From the NCBI RefSeq assembly GCF_029212575.1, contig NZ_JARGPK010000048.1, forward strand, positions 40,952 to 104,951: a stretch of DNA of 64,000 bases, in the 5' to 3' direction. The notes under the pieces were generated by a model. It saw only the letters and a program-made list of their open reading frames with translations, was not told where the DNA came from and ran no database searches. The position numbers and the translations under genes were made by a program. The stretch's first letter is position 1, and every line of letters begins with the position of its first letter. Below, piece after piece: positions 37,319-47,149 of this stretch. Source of the DNA: Antarcticimicrobium sp. GTDB taxonomy: Bacteria > Pseudomonadota > Alphaproteobacteria > Rhodobacterales > Rhodobacteraceae.

Positions 37319-38866
37319 ATGACAATCATCAAGAGCCGGTTTCCCGATGTGGAGATCACCGCCCAATCCGTCACCGAACGGGTGTTCCGGGGCATTGACC
37401 CCGATCGCACCATCCTGATCGACGGCCCCTCGGGGCGCGAGATGACCGGCGCGCAGTTCATCGGCGCGGTGAAATCTCTGGCCGGCGGTCTGACCGAACG
37501 GGGGCTGGCGGGGCAGGTGCTGGCGCTGATGGCGCCGAACATCCCCGAATATTGCGTGGTGTTCCATGGCGCGGCCTGGGCGGGCGGCACCGTGACCACG
37601 ATCAACCCGACCTATACCGCGCATGAGGTCAAGCACCAGCTGCTCGATTCCGATGCCCGGATCCTCGTCGTCGTAGCCCCCTTCCTCGACACCGCGCGCG
37701 AGGCGGTGCAAGGCACCAACGTGCAGGAGCTTATCGTCATCGGCGAGGCCGAGGGCGTCACGCCTCTGTCCGACCTGATGGGCCCGCCGCTGGAGGCTCA
37801 GGCATTGGTCGACACCGCCGAACATGTGGTCGCGCTGCCCTATTCCTCGGGCACCACCGGGCTGCCCAAGGGGGTGATGCTGACCCACCGCAACCTCGCC
37901 GTGAACATCGACCAGGCGTTGGTTCCCGCCGACGTGCGCGAAGGCGAATTGACGGTCGCCTTCCTGCCGTTCTTCCACATCTACGGGCTCGAGGTGCTGA
38001 TGAACATCTACCTCGCCGCCGGCGGCGGGCTGGTGACCATGCCGCGTTTCGACCTCGAACAGTTCCTGACGCTCTGCGCAAAGCACCGCACGCCGCGGCT
38101 CTGGATCGTGCCGCCGGTAGCGCTGGCGCTGGCAAAGCACCCGCTGGTTGACAAGTTCGATCTGTCCTTCATCGAACAGGTCAACTCCGCCGCCGCCCCG
38201 CTGGGCGCCGACGTGGCCGAGGCGATGGGCGCGCGGCTCGGCACCAACGCCACCCAGGGCTATGGCATGACCGAGCTCAGCCCGGTCAGCCATGTCTCGC
38301 CCCAGGGCAAGGGCAAGCCCGGCGCCTCGGGTGTCGCCATCTCCAACACCGAAAGCCGCATCGTCGATCCGCAGACCGGGGCGGATCTGCCGCCGGGACA
38401 GGATGGCGAGCTCTGGGTGCGCGGTCCGCAGGTGATGAAGGGCTATCTCAACAACCCGAAGGCCACCTCAGAAACCATTACCGGCGACGGCTGGCTGCGA
38501 ACCGGCGACATCGGCCATTTCGACGAGGACGGCTATCTCTACATCACCGACCGGCTCAAGGAGCTGATCAAGTACAAGGGGTTCCAGGTCGCCCCAGCCG
38601 AACTGGAGGCCGAGATCCTCACCCATCCCGAGATCGCCGACGTTGCGGTGATCGGCTTTCCCGACGACGAGGCCGGCGAGGTGCCGATGGCATTCGTGGT
38701 GCCCGTGCCGGGCAGCACCCCGACGCTGGACACCCTGCAGGGCTATCTCGACGGGCGGCTGTCGCATTACAAGCAGCTGCGCAAGATGGAGGTGGTCTCC
38801 GAGATCCCGAAATCCGCCTCGGGCAAGATCCTGCGCCGCCTGTTGCGCGATCTGGTCGGGGCGTAA
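37319..38866 (+). CDS. AMP-dependent acyl/aryl-CoA ligase (4-coumarate-CoA ligase type)
   Basis: A 515-residue adenylate-forming enzyme that activates a carboxylic acid to its CoA thioester. The P-loop is LPYSSGTTGLPKGVMLTHRN, A5 is GYGMTELSPVSH, A7 is GWLRTGDIGHFDEDGYLYITDR, A8 is KELIKYKGFQVAPAELE, and the catalytic lysine is in PKSASGKILRRLLR. The overall pattern is closest to 4-coumarate or medium-chain ligases; the substrate is not set by motif. GGGAGGAC before ATG 37319 supports the start. It sits divergent from rpsA with no pathway partner beside it. Confidence 0.88.
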   Translation: MTIIKSRFPDVEITAQSVTERVFRGIDPDRTILIDGPSGREMTGAQFIGAVKSLAGGLTERGLAGQVLALMAPNIPEYCVVFHGAAWAGGTVTTINPTYTAHEVKHQLLDSDARILVVVAPFLDTAREAVQGTNVQELIVIGEAEGVTPLSDLMGPPLEAQALVDTAEHVVALPYSSGTTGLPKGVMLTHRNLAVNIDQALVPADVREGELTVAFLPFFHIYGLEVLMNIYLAAGGGLVTMPRFDLEQFLTLCAKHRTPRLWIVPPVALALAKHPLVDKFDLSFIEQVNSAAAPLGADVAEAMGARLGTNATQGYGMTELSPVSHVSPQGKGKPGASGVAISNTESRIVDPQTGADLPPGQDGELWVRGPQVMKGYLNNPKATSETITGDGWLRTGDIGHFDEDGYLYITDRLKELIKYKGFQVAPAELEAEILTHPEIADVAVIGFPDDEAGEVPMAFVVPVPGSTPTLDTLQGYLDGRLSHYKQLRKMEVVSEIPKSASGKILRRLLRDLVGA

Positions 38867-38877
38867 CCCCCCCGTTG

Positions 38878-38930
38878 GGCGGGCTTCAGCCCGCCGCGAT
38901 GCCGCACCTAACGGCGGGCTGAAGCCCGCC
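38878..38930. repeat. Pair of inverted 18-base palindromes
   Basis: GGCGGGCT-TC-AGCCCGCC at 38878-38895 and its exact reverse complement at 38913-38930, so the unit can fold singly or as a 53-base structure. It begins 11 bases after the ligase stop and could end its transcript. It resembles REP-type repeats. Confidence 0.75.
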
Positions 38931-38993
38931 CCACGGGCAGATTCTGCGGGACAAGGTCGGGGCGCATGGCCGCCAATAGGGCCGAACCGGCCC

Positions 38994-39069
38994 TGTCACC
39001 CCCGCGGAAACGGGGGCCACTCGCGGCCGGCACAAGGGCGATAGGATCGCCGCCTTCGCGGGGATGACA
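38994..39069. repeat. MITE/REP-like repeat with TGTCAYCCCCGCG ends
   Basis: A 76-base element bounded by the near-perfect terminal inverted repeats TGTCACCCCCGCG and TGTCATCCCCGCG. This is the widespread proteobacterial repeat whose spurious translation reads CHPREGGDP. No coding capacity. Confidence 0.75.
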
Positions 39070-39076
39070 ACGATGG

Positions 39077-39133
39077 CCCGGCCGCAAGGCCGGGTTTCGG
39101 TCAAAGGGCCGTAGGGCGGGTATTTTGCCCGCC
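39077..39133 (+). repeat. Two further hairpins in the ligase-reductase gap
   Basis: CCCGGCC-GCAA-GGCCGGG followed by TTT at 39077-39097 is terminator-like on the plus strand. GGCGGG-TATTTTG-CCCGCC follows at 39115-39133. Together with the preceding repeats they fill the 329-base gene-free stretch 38867-39195. Confidence 0.6.
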
Positions 39134-39195
39134 AATGGCCGCGACACAGGCGTTTTCAGCCGGCGATATGGCCGTGGCGAGCGGGCAACACGCGA

Positions 39196-40194
39196 TCAGC
39201 AATACCGCTCCGGCCCGACCCACTGGCCCTCGTTATAACGGTCGCCATGGGCCCAGCCCAGCGGCAGCACCTGTTCGATCCGGTCCATGTCCGCCGCCGT
39301 CAGTTCCAGATCGCAGCCCGCCACCAACTCGCGGAAATGCTCCACCGACCTTGTGCCGGGGATCGGGATCACCTGATCGCCCCGATGCAGCAGCCAGGCG
39401 ATGGCCAGCGCCGCCGCCGGCACCCCCATCTCGGCGGCCAGAGCGCGAAATCCGTCGGTGATCGTCAGGTTGGCGCTCAGATTCGGCTCCATGAAACGCG
39501 GGTTGGCCTTGAGGAACCCCAACTCGGGGATCACCTCCTTCGGCAGGGGATGATCGGTCAACAAGGACCGCCCGACGGGCGAGAACGCCACCAGCGCGGT
39601 GCCCAGCTCGGCACAGGCCTGCACCAGCCCCAGCTCCGGGCTGCGGGTCGAGAGCGAATATTCCGACTGTACCGCCGCGATCGGATGCACTGCCGCCGCC
39701 CGCCGCAGGCTGCTGGGCGCGATCTCGGAAAACCCGATGGCGCGCGCCTTGCCCTTTTCGACCAGCGTGGCGAGGTTACCCGTCGCCTCCTCGACCGGCA
39801 TCCCGGCATCCCGGCGATGGATGTAGAACAGATCGACGCAATCGATCCCCATCCGCGCCAGCGACTTGTCCAGCTCCGCCTCGAGATGTTCCGCCGTGTT
39901 GTCGAAATAACGGTTGCCCTCGGAGTCCCGCGCGATCCCCGCCTTGGTGGCGATGTGGAAGCGGTCCCGCGTTCCGGGCCGGGCCTTGAGAAAGCTGCCG
40001 ATCGCCTCTTCCGACTTGCCCATGCCATAGACGTTGGAGGTGTCGATATGGCTCACCCCCAGCTCCAGCGCCGCCTCCAGGATGGCATGGCTGCGCGCCT
40101 CGTCGGTGGGCCCGTAGAAGTTGGAGAACGACATCGCCCCGATGCCGATGGCCGAGGTTTCCGCGCCGTTCCTGCCCATGGTCCGCTGTTTCAT
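39196..40194 (-). CDS. Aldo/keto reductase
   Basis: A 332-residue NADPH-dependent oxidoreductase of the AKR superfamily (YghZ/Tas-like group). GVSHIDTSNVYGMGKSEEAIG includes the catalytic aspartate and tyrosine, DCVDLFYIHRRD the histidine, and IPIPGTRSVEHFRE the cofactor-binding end. ATG 40194 lies 12 bases after the cmk stop, so it may ride on the aroA-cmk operon. Substrate unknown. Confidence 0.9.
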   Translation of the reverse strand: MKQRTMGRNGAETSAIGIGAMSFSNFYGPTDEARSHAILEAALELGVSHIDTSNVYGMGKSEEAIGSFLKARPGTRDRFHIATKAGIARDSEGNRYFDNTAEHLEAELDKSLARMGIDCVDLFYIHRRDAGMPVEEATGNLATLVEKGKARAIGFSEIAPSSLRRAAAVHPIAAVQSEYSLSTRSPELGLVQACAELGTALVAFSPVGRSLLTDHPLPKEVIPELGFLKANPRFMEPNLSANLTITDGFRALAAEMGVPAAALAIAWLLHRGDQVIPIPGTRSVEHFRELVAGCDLELTAADMDRIEQVLPLGWAHGDRYNEGQWVGPERYC

Positions 40195-40206
40195 GATCCC
40201 TGCTCC

Positions 40207-40830
40207 TCAAATTGCCTTGTATCTTTCTTCCACCGCCCGCACGGCCTCGGAGACCGCCTCACCGATGCTCAGGTGCGAGGTGTCGAGGCGCTGCGCATCC
40301 CCGGCCGCGCGCAGCGGCGCTGTGGCCCGTTCGCTGTCGCGTTCGTCGCGGGCGATCACATCGGCCAGCACCTCCTTCTCGGTGGCGTCGCTGCCCTTGG
40401 CCCTCAGCTCAAGGTAACGCCGATGCGCCCGCACCTCGGCGCTGGCGGTGACGAAAAGCTTCACCTCCGCCTGTGGACAGATCACCGTGCCGATGTCGCG
40501 CCCGTCCAGCACCGCGCCCCCGGCCCGGCGGGCAAAGGCGCGCTGGAAATCCACCAACGCCGCGCGCACCGCCGGCAGAACCGCCACCTTGCTGGCCGCC
40601 TGCGCCGCCTCGGCGCCGCGCAGCCAGTCCCCGTCCTCCAGATCCGCGCGCGTGAGCGCCCGCGCCGCCGCGACCGGATCGACCCCCTCCAGCATCTTCA
40701 CCCCGACCGCGCGATAGAGCAGTCCGGTATCCAGATGGGCAAAGCCGAAACGCTCGGCCACCGCCCGCGAAATCGTGCCCTTGCCCGAGGCCGCCGGCCC
40801 GTCGATGGCCACGGTAAAAGGTTCGCTCAC
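40207..40830 (-). CDS. cmk: Cytidylate kinase (GTG start)
   Basis: A 207-residue kinase phosphorylating CMP and dCMP. The P-loop is [11 protein letters not shown], the [11 protein letters not shown] segment binds substrate, and [26 protein letters not shown] is characteristic. GTG 40830 is preferred: it follows GGAGGAAGAC, overlaps the upstream stop as GTGA and yields the family start [11 protein letters not shown]. Earlier ATG candidates would overlap the neighbour by more. Normally followed by rpsA; here the reductase comes first. Confidence 0.94.
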   Translation of the reverse strand: MSEPFTVAIDGPAASGKGTISRAVAERFGFAHLDTGLLYRAVGVKMLEGVDPVAAARALTRADLEDGDWLRGAEAAQAASKVAVLPAVRAALVDFQRAFARRAGGAVLDGRDIGTVICPQAEVKLFVTASAEVRAHRRYLELRAKGSDATEKEVLADVIARDERDSERATAPLRAAGDAQRLDTSHLSIGEAVSEAVRAVEERYKAI

Positions 40831-41345
40831 GTCTTCCTCCATTTCTTCCATGCGGCCAGCGCCAGCCCGGCACAAACCGCCAGAATCACCACCGTGCTCA
40901 GCCCCGCCTTGACCTGCGTCGCCCGGCTGGCCGCCGTGATCATCGCGTCGGTGATGGCCCCGTCATGGCGCAGCATGGCGCCGACGCGCGCGTTTTCAAG
41001 GTAATCCGCCGCCATGCCGCCCAGCGCCATCAGCGCCAATCCCCAGCGCAGCGATACCGGGCCGATCAGTGCGCACACGGCACCGATCAGCACCACCGCA
41101 AGAAGCGCCGGATAGACCAGGTCCAGCGCATGCTGCGGCCCGAGATAAAGCGCGCGGCCCTCCGCGCCCAGCGCCGCCAGAAAGGCCCGCGCCTCGGCCA
41201 CCGAATAGCCCATCGGGCGCATGTCGAACGGCACCAGCCCGCCGGCATCGCGGGAAATCGCCGGCAGGGTCCAGCCCACCATCGCGCCATAGACCGCCAG
41301 CGTGGCGGCGAAGACCACCCAATATGTGATCCGCGCCCGGCTCAC
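40827..41345 (-). CDS. Small integral membrane protein between aroA and cmk
   Basis: A 172-residue protein with four predicted transmembrane helices (about residues 8-27, 78-98, 101-118 and 145-166). A periplasmic or external loop (about 28-75) carries [23 protein letters not shown] do not recognise a named family. It overlaps aroA by ATGA and cmk by GTGA, so it is a fixed part of this operon. Its function is unknown. Confidence 0.75.
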   Translation of the reverse strand: MSRARITYWVVFAATLAVYGAMVGWTLPAISRDAGGLVPFDMRPMGYSVAEARAFLAALGAEGRALYLGPQHALDLVYPALLAVVLIGAVCALIGPVSLRWGLALMALGGMAADYLENARVGAMLRHDGAITDAMITAASRATQVKAGLSTVVILAVCAGLALAAWKKWRKT

Positions 41346-42688
41346 GTCCGCTCGACCCTTGCCCCCAGCGCCGCCATCAGCGGCTCGAACACCGGGAACG
41401 ACGTGGCGATCGGCCCGCCGTCATCCACCGAAACCGGTTCTTGTGTTGCCAGCCCCAGCACGAGGAACGACATGGCGATGCGATGGTCCAGATGGCTGGC
41501 ACAGGTCGCCCCGCCCGGCACATTGCCCGCACCCAGCCCGGTGACTTCCCACCAGTCCTCGCCCTCCTCGACGCTGACGCCGCAGGCGCGCAGCCCCACC
41601 GCCATGGCGTCAATCCGGTCCGATTCCTTGACCCGCAGCTCGCGCACCCCGGTCATCAGCGTCTTGCCGCTGGCAAAGGCCGCCACCACCGAGAGCACCG
41701 GGTATTCGTCGATCATGCTCGCCGCGCGCTCAGGCGGGACATGGATGCCCGTCATCTCGGGCGAATAGCGCGCGCGCAGGTCCGCCACCGGCTCGCCGCC
41801 CTCTTCGCGCTCGTTCTCATAGGTCAGATCCGCGCCCATCTCGCGCAGGGTGGTGAACAGGCCCGCCCGCGTCGGGTTCAGCCCGATACCCGGCACCAGC
41901 ACGTCCGAGCCCGGCACGATCAGCGCGGCACAGACCGGAAAGGCGGCGCTGGAGGGGTCGCGCGGCACCGCGATCACCTGCGGTTTCAACTCGGGCTGGC
42001 CGGTCAGGGTGATCACCCGGCCCTCGTCACTCTGTTCGGTCATGACCTCGGCGCCGAACCCGGCCAGCATCCGCTCGGTATGGTCGCGGGTGGCCTCCTT
42101 TTCGATCACCACCGTCTGGCCCGGCGCGTTCAGCCCGGCCAGCAGCACCGCCGATTTCACCTGCGCCGAGGGCACCGGCACGGTGTAGCGCACCGGCAGC
42201 GGGTCATAGGCGCCCTCGATCGTCATCGGCAGCCGCCCGCCCGCGCGCCCCACCGCCCGCGTTCCGAACAGCGCCAGCGGATCGGTCACCCGCGCCATCG
42301 GCCGCTTGGTCAGGCTGGCATCACCGGTAAAGGTCGCGGTGATCGGGCAGGTCGCCATCGCCCCCATGATCAGCCGCACGCCGGTGCCCGAGTTGCCGCA
42401 GTCGATCACCTGATCCGGCTCGGCAAACCCGCCGACACCGACCCCGTGCACATGCCAGGTGCCGTCGTCGTCGCGCGTCACCTCGGCGCCAAAGGCGCGC
42501 ATCGCCCTGGCGGTGTCCAGAACGTCCTCGCCCTCCAGCAACCCGGTGATCCGGGTCTCGCCCACCGCCATCGCGCCCAGGATCAGCGCCCGGTGCGAGA
42601 TCGACTTGTCGCCCGGCACCTCGGCCACGCCGGACAGGGGGCCGGAGGCCGCGGTCTTCATCGGGATCGGGGTGCCGTGGGCTGACAT
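41342..42688 (-). CDS. aroA: 3-phosphoshikimate 1-carboxyvinyltransferase (EPSP synthase, class II-like)
   Basis: A 448-residue shikimate-pathway enzyme joining shikimate 3-phosphate to [22 protein letters not shown] and [13 protein letters not shown], and the [11 protein letters not shown] segment, match the CP4-like class II type. The loop equivalent to GNAATG of CP4 reads GNSGTG, so the glyphosate-insensitivity residue of CP4 is not conserved. ATG 42688 ([10 protein letters not shown]) is preferred to upstream in-frame starts. First gene of the operon with the membrane protein, cmk and perhaps the reductase. Confidence 0.95.
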   Translation of the reverse strand: MSAHGTPIPMKTAASGPLSGVAEVPGDKSISHRALILGAMAVGETRITGLLEGEDVLDTARAMRAFGAEVTRDDDGTWHVHGVGVGGFAEPDQVIDCGNSGTGVRLIMGAMATCPITATFTGDASLTKRPMARVTDPLALFGTRAVGRAGGRLPMTIEGAYDPLPVRYTVPVPSAQVKSAVLLAGLNAPGQTVVIEKEATRDHTERMLAGFGAEVMTEQSDEGRVITLTGQPELKPQVIAVPRDPSSAAFPVCAALIVPGSDVLVPGIGLNPTRAGLFTTLREMGADLTYENEREEGGEPVADLRARYSPEMTGIHVPPERAASMIDEYPVLSVVAAFASGKTLMTGVRELRVKESDRIDAMAVGLRACGVSVEEGEDWWEVTGLGAGNVPGGATCASHLDHRIAMSFLVLGLATQEPVSVDDGGPIATSFPVFEPLMAALGARVERT

Positions 42689-42833
42689 CTGCGCGGGTTC
42701 CTTGCTTGGTCTGCGGGTTGGGTAGCGCATGACGGCGCAGCCGTCCATGACGTGTTTGGCCCCGAAACCCCGTCCCGGACCACCACGCGGCCAAACCGTA
42801 CATTCCGGCCCCGAAACTCCCCGATCCGCCGGG

Positions 42834-43538
42834 TCAGTTCCGGCGAAAGGTCAGGTAATGCGGCACCCGCCCCTCGCGCAGCGCCTTCTGCTCGTAGCGG
42901 GTCGAGATCCAGTCACCCCAGGGCGCACGCCAATCCGAAGGGCGCTCTGCCAGCCACTCGAACCCGGCGCGCGGCACCTCCTCCAGCGTCTGGCGGACGT
43001 AGTCGGGGATATCGGTCGCCACGCGAAAGATCGCGCCGGGCTTCAACACCCGCGCCAGCGGCACCAGATGCTCCTGCGTGACGAAGCGGCGGCGGTGATG
43101 CCGTGCCTTGGGCCAGGGATCGGGATAGAGCAGGAAGGCGCGCGAAATGGAGTTGTCCGGCAGCACGTCCATCAGATCGCGCGCATCACCGGGATGCACG
43201 GCGAGGTTTTCCACCCCCGCGCGCCGGATCTTGCCCAGCAACATGGCAACCCCGTTGATATAGGGTTCGGCCCCGATGATCCCCACGTCGGGGTTCAAAG
43301 CGGCCTGATGCACCATGTGCTCACCGCCGCCAAAGCCGACCTCCAGCCAGACCGGACGGCCGCCGAACAAACCTTCGAGGTCCAGAGGGATGCGCCCGGG
43401 GTTCTCGTCCCAGCCCACCGGCCCGGGCGAGAGCCGCGCGAGATCCTCGTCCAGATAGGTCTTCTGGCTTTTCTTCAGGGTCTTGCCCTTGAGGCGGCCA
43501 TAGAAATTGCGCCGGGGGCGGTCAGGGTGCTGCGTCAT
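42834..43538 (-). CDS. trmB: tRNA (guanine-N7)-methyltransferase
   Basis: A 234-residue SAM-dependent enzyme that makes m7G46 in t[20 protein letters not shown] is the SAM loop and [17 protein letters not shown] carries the conserved DPWPK of the catalytic motif. [15 protein letters not shown] at the C terminus is typical. ATG 43538 ([18 protein letters not shown]) gives the family start; longer forms extend into unrelated sequence. Divergent from the RTX lipase. Confidence 0.95.
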   Translation of the reverse strand: MTQHPDRPRRNFYGRLKGKTLKKSQKTYLDEDLARLSPGPVGWDENPGRIPLDLEGLFGGRPVWLEVGFGGGEHMVHQAALNPDVGIIGAEPYINGVAMLLGKIRRAGVENLAVHPGDARDLMDVLPDNSISRAFLLYPDPWPKARHHRRRFVTQEHLVPLARVLKPGAIFRVATDIPDYVRQTLEEVPRAGFEWLAERPSDWRAPWGDWISTRYEQKALREGRVPHYLTFRRN

Positions 43539-43771
43539 GGCGCGCGGTGTAGCGATTGGGCGCGCGCGGGGCAAGCGGGCGCAATCGGGCCGATCAACGG
43601 CAAGCCAGACGTCTGCCCTCCAAGGCACCGCAAAGGGAAGGTTCCGCTGGTTCAAACGCCTGTCTGCTCGCAAAACATTCGAATCCCTGCCCCAATTTGT
43701 TCTGGCTCAAGGACCGTGCCAACATTTTCGTTTATCCTTTTCTCAAGAGCGCAAATCATCGAGGATTCTGC

Positions 43772-45772
43772 ATGAAGGACTATTTTTATACCGTCGAGAT
43801 CACCGCCAATGATTTCCATGGTATTCGTCAGCTTGGTTGGAACGGGGAGAGCGTAACACTCACTATCCGAGATGATGACGGCAACGGCATCGGTAGTGTG
43901 GACAGCGAGACGTGCGGCCTTCCGGTAATCCATTCCGTGAATGGCAGAACGGATCACTGGTGGGTCGATAACCCCGTTGCGTTTACGAGAACCTACGACC
44001 TCCTCGATGCGGATGCGGATTGGTGGGAATTCTATGATGGTGTGGCCGATTACTACGGGCTGGCGATCTGGTCGTCCGACTATACCAGCGCTGTAACCTA
44101 CGAGTTTCCGGTGCTGAGCGACCGCCCCGAGGATTATACCTATACCATCCAACGGGACCAACAAAGCACATACAAGGGCGTCGAGTGGATCTCCGTTGAG
44201 ATGCTTTCGCCGGATTACGCCCTGCCCCGACCGGGAACCAAGCTCAAGGCCTTTGACAAGATATTCGCAAAACAGGGCAAGACCGATTTCATGGCGACCC
44301 TCGCTCTTGCGGCTTACAGTCTGGAGACTGAAGTAGAGGGGAGCGGGATCAATGATTTCAGCGCAGCAGGCCGAAAAGCCTATGACAGCATTGGCGCACA
44401 GATCCGGCTTCTGAATGGCGAGGATCTGTGCATGGATGCCGGAACTTTCGGAGGCGCCACGCCGCCCACGGGTCCCGACTATCCTTTTGATCGCAATGGC
44501 CTGAAGGACGGTATCTTCACCAGTGGCAACGCCGCCGCTTTGGTCGGCCGCTCCAAGGATGCTCTGTTCCTGGCGTTTCGCGGAACCAACGATGCGAGTG
44601 ACGTCGACGCGGAGTGGTGGGAGGTCCTGTCAGGTGCGACCCCGGATATCGCCGACTGGGACAACAAGAGCGACCACTATGACCAGTACGAACACCTGCT
44701 GGAAAGGCTGATCGCCTACACGAAAAATTCGGAGAATGGCATCAAGAAGGTCTTTGTCACCGGTCACAGTCTGGGTGCGGCGATGGCCGAGAAACTCACA
44801 GATGCCTGGGGGAGCAAGAAGGTGGAAACGATGACCTTCGCCAGCCCCGGCTACGGGATCGACATTGACGGCGACGAGGATCGGCAAAGCAACATCTGGA
44901 TTGATGGCGACCCGATCCTTGCCGCCACGTTCCTGGCCGACAACGAAGGGGACGAAAACATCATTTACCACAACATGTCGGAGGCGAGCGGGCTTTCGGA
45001 CGCGGCCAACCTGCATTCCATGACGCTCTATCTGGAGATTATACGTTTCTTCGAGAACGAAGGCTGGGCGGACGATGTCTTCACCGGAAAGGTGCACGGG
45101 ATCGACTATGACTCGTTCTTTGTGCACGCAAACTTGCCGGTGACCCATGATCATTCTGATTACTGGACCATCGGGACGGCAGCAGACACAATCGTTGGCT
45201 CGGCAGACAATGATTTCATTCTTGGCGGTGACGGCAACGACATCATCGCCGGCCAGAAGGGCAAAGACCATGTCGAAGGCGGGCGCGGTGACGACACTCT
45301 CGCCGGCCAGAAGGGCAAAGACATGTTGCTGGGCGAGGCCGGCGATGATCGTCTGATCGGCCATCGTGGCGATGACACGCTTTCGGGAGGAAGAGGCAAG
45401 GACAAGCTCTTTGGCGGATCGGGGCAGGACACTCTCTCTGGCGGTGTGAAGGGTGACCTTTTCATTTTCCGGGCCACGTCAGACAGCCCCAGCTATGGCA
45501 AGGCCGATACGATCACCGACTTCGCGGCCTCCCAGGGCGACAAGATCGACCTGAGTTCGATTGACGCGAACATCGGCAAGCGCGGCATCAATACCTTCGA
45601 GTTCATTGGTCGCGATGGCTATTCCGATACCCCTGGAGAACTACGTTATGTCAAACGGCGGGACGACAAGAAAACGGTCATCCTTGGCGATACCGATGGC
45701 GATGGCCGATCAGACCTGGTCATCACACTGGACGGGGTGCAGACGCTCCACGCATCGGATTTCATTCTCTAG
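43772..45772 (+). CDS. RTX lipase, secreted by a type I system
   Basis: A 666-residue extracellular lipase. After an N-terminal region of about 170 residues, the alpha/beta-hydrolase domain has the nucleophile elbow VTGHSLGAAMAEKL near residue 331, FASPGYG after it, a likely aspartate in DGDPILAATF and a histidine in NLHSMTLY. Glycine-rich calcium-binding repeats follow (about 476-566), including GGRGDDTL, GEAGDDRL and GGSGQDTL. Two units read AGQKGKD, with Lys in place of the usual small or acidic residues. The C-terminal beta domain (DLFIFRATSD...TLHASDFIL) carries the type I secretion signal, so no N-terminal signal peptide is expected. No ABC exporter is adjacent. GAGGATT precedes ATG 43772. 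Confidence 0.9.
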   Translation: MKDYFYTVEITANDFHGIRQLGWNGESVTLTIRDDDGNGIGSVDSETCGLPVIHSVNGRTDHWWVDNPVAFTRTYDLLDADADWWEFYDGVADYYGLAIWSSDYTSAVTYEFPVLSDRPEDYTYTIQRDQQSTYKGVEWISVEMLSPDYALPRPGTKLKAFDKIFAKQGKTDFMATLALAAYSLETEVEGSGINDFSAAGRKAYDSIGAQIRLLNGEDLCMDAGTFGGATPPTGPDYPFDRNGLKDGIFTSGNAAALVGRSKDALFLAFRGTNDASDVDAEWWEVLSGATPDIADWDNKSDHYDQYEHLLERLIAYTKNSENGIKKVFVTGHSLGAAMAEKLTDAWGSKKVETMTFASPGYGIDIDGDEDRQSNIWIDGDPILAATFLADNEGDENIIYHNMSEASGLSDAANLHSMTLYLEIIRFFENEGWADDVFTGKVHGIDYDSFFVHANLPVTHDHSDYWTIGTAADTIVGSADNDFILGGDGNDIIAGQKGKDHVEGGRGDDTLAGQKGKDMLLGEAGDDRLIGHRGDDTLSGGRGKDKLFGGSGQDTLSGGVKGDLFIFRATSDSPSYGKADTITDFAASQGDKIDLSSIDANIGKRGINTFEFIGRDGYSDTPGELRYVKRRDDKKTVILGDTDGDGRSDLVITLDGVQTLHASDFIL

Positions 45773-45805
45773 GCCAGAGGGCAGACCGCAGGTCATGATG
45801 CGAAA

Positions 45806-45829
45806 AGGGGCGCCCGAAAGGACGCCCCT
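45806..45829 (-). terminator. Terminator of metK
   Basis: On the minus strand AGGGGCGTCC-TTTC-GGGCGCCCCT is followed by TTTCG, 45 bases past the metK stop. It can also end lipase transcripts from the other side. Confidence 0.8.
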
Positions 45830-45873
45830 GGCATGTTGTCCGCCTGGGCAAGCGATGCCCGCAATTTCGTCGC

Positions 45874-47055
45874 TCAGACCGCCTTTTTCAGCGCCTCGGC
45901 CAGATCGGTCTTTTCCCAGCTGAAGCCGCCGTCGGCGTCCGGCTCGCGGCCGAAATGGCCATAGGCCGCGGTGCGCTGGTAGATCGGCTTGTTCAGCTGC
46001 AGATGCTGGCGGATGCCGCGCGGGGTCAGGTCCATCGCCTGGCCGACCGCCTTCTCGATCACCTCGTCGGGCAGTTCACCGGTGCCGTGGGTGTCGATGT
46101 AGATCGACAGCGGCTTGCTGACCCCGATGGCGTAGGAGAGTTGCAGCGTGCATTTCTTCGCGAGCCCCGCCGCCACCACGTTCTTGGCCAGGTAGCGCGC
46201 GGCATAGGCCGCCGAACGGTCGACCTTGGTCGGGTCCTTGCCGGAAAATGCGCCGCCGCCATGCGGGGCCGCGCCGCCGTAGGTGTCGACGATGATCTTG
46301 CGCCCGGTCAGCCCGGCGTCGCCATCGGGCCCGCCGATCACGAAGGTGCCGGTCGGGTTGACCCACCATTCGGTTTCCGGCGTGATCCAGCCCTCGGGCA
46401 GCACCTCGCGGATATAAGGCTCGACAATGGCGCGGATGTCGTCGCTGGTCTGATCCTCGCTCGCGTGCTGGGTGGAGAGCACGATCGAGCTGATGCCGAC
46501 CGGCTTGCCATCCTCGTAGACCACCGAGAGCTGGCTCTTGGCATCGGGGCGCAGGCTGGGTTCTGCACCGGATTTGCGCACCTCGGCCAGGCGGCGCAGG
46601 ATGGCGTGGGAATACTGGATCGGCGCCGGCATCAGCGCCTCGGTCTCGTCGGTGGCATAGCCGAACATGATGCCCTGGTCGCCGGCGCCCTCGTCCTTGT
46701 TGTCGGCGGCGTTGACGCCCTGGGCGATATGGGCCGACTGCTCGTGCAGGAAGTTCAGCACGTGGCAGGTGTTCCAGTGGAAATGTTCCTGCTCGTAGCC
46801 GATGTCCTTGATGCAATCGCGGGCGATCTGGCCGATCCGGCCCATGTAGTTCTTGAGCTGCTCCTGGTCGGACAGGCCGACCTCGCCGCCGATGACAACC
46901 ATGCCCGTCGTCGCGAAGGTCTCGCAGGCGACGCGCGCCTCGGGCTCCTCGGCGAGGAAGGCATCGAGAACGGCGTCGGAAATCCGGTCGCAGACCTTGT
47001 CGGGGTGGCCCTCCGAGACGGACTCGGAGGTAAACGTGTAGTTCTTGCGGGACAT
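45874..47055 (-). CDS. metK: S-adenosylmethionine synthetase
   Basis: A 393-residue enzyme making SAM from methionine and [44 protein letters not shown] sequence, and [23 protein letters not shown] are the standard motifs, all present. The start at 47055 is 6 bases from the GGAGCA that is both the ribosome-binding site and part of the riboswitch. It follows lnt on the same strand. Confidence 0.97.
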   Translation of the reverse strand: MSRKNYTFTSESVSEGHPDKVCDRISDAVLDAFLAEEPEARVACETFATTGMVVIGGEVGLSDQEQLKNYMGRIGQIARDCIKDIGYEQEHFHWNTCHVLNFLHEQSAHIAQGVNAADNKDEGAGDQGIMFGYATDETEALMPAPIQYSHAILRRLAEVRKSGAEPSLRPDAKSQLSVVYEDGKPVGISSIVLSTQHASEDQTSDDIRAIVEPYIREVLPEGWITPETEWWVNPTGTFVIGGPDGDAGLTGRKIIVDTYGGAAPHGGGAFSGKDPTKVDRSAAYAARYLAKNVVAAGLAKKCTLQLSYAIGVSKPLSIYIDTHGTGELPDEVIEKAVGQAMDLTPRGIRQHLQLNKPIYQRTAAYGHFGREPDADGGFSWEKTDLAEALKKAV

Positions 47056-47060
47056 GAAAG

Positions 47061-47108
47061 TGCTCCATTGGTTTTTTGCCTGTCACGCCAGGAAGCCGTT
47101 GTGACAGC
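47061..47108 (-). promoter_or_regulatory. SAM/SAH-type riboswitch upstream of metK
   Basis: On the minus strand the stem CTGTCAC/GTGACAG encloses the loop AACGGCTTCCTGGC, and after a short A-rich linker comes TGGAGCACT just before the ATG. The loop GCTTCC can pair with GGAGC to form an H-type pseudoknot that hides the ribosome-binding site. This matches the SAM/SAH riboswitch class known upstream of metK in Rhodobacterales. SAM binding would lower translation of MetK, a feedback loop. Confidence 0.85.
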
Positions 47109-47149
47109 GGTCAAACCCGGGTCCGCGCGAGCCGCGGGCCGGTCAATCG

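Noticed and set aside
38886..39147. Short minus-strand open frames with CHPREGGDP-type sequence
   Set aside because: They lie on a known kind of non-coding repeat and are a standard false-gene artefact.
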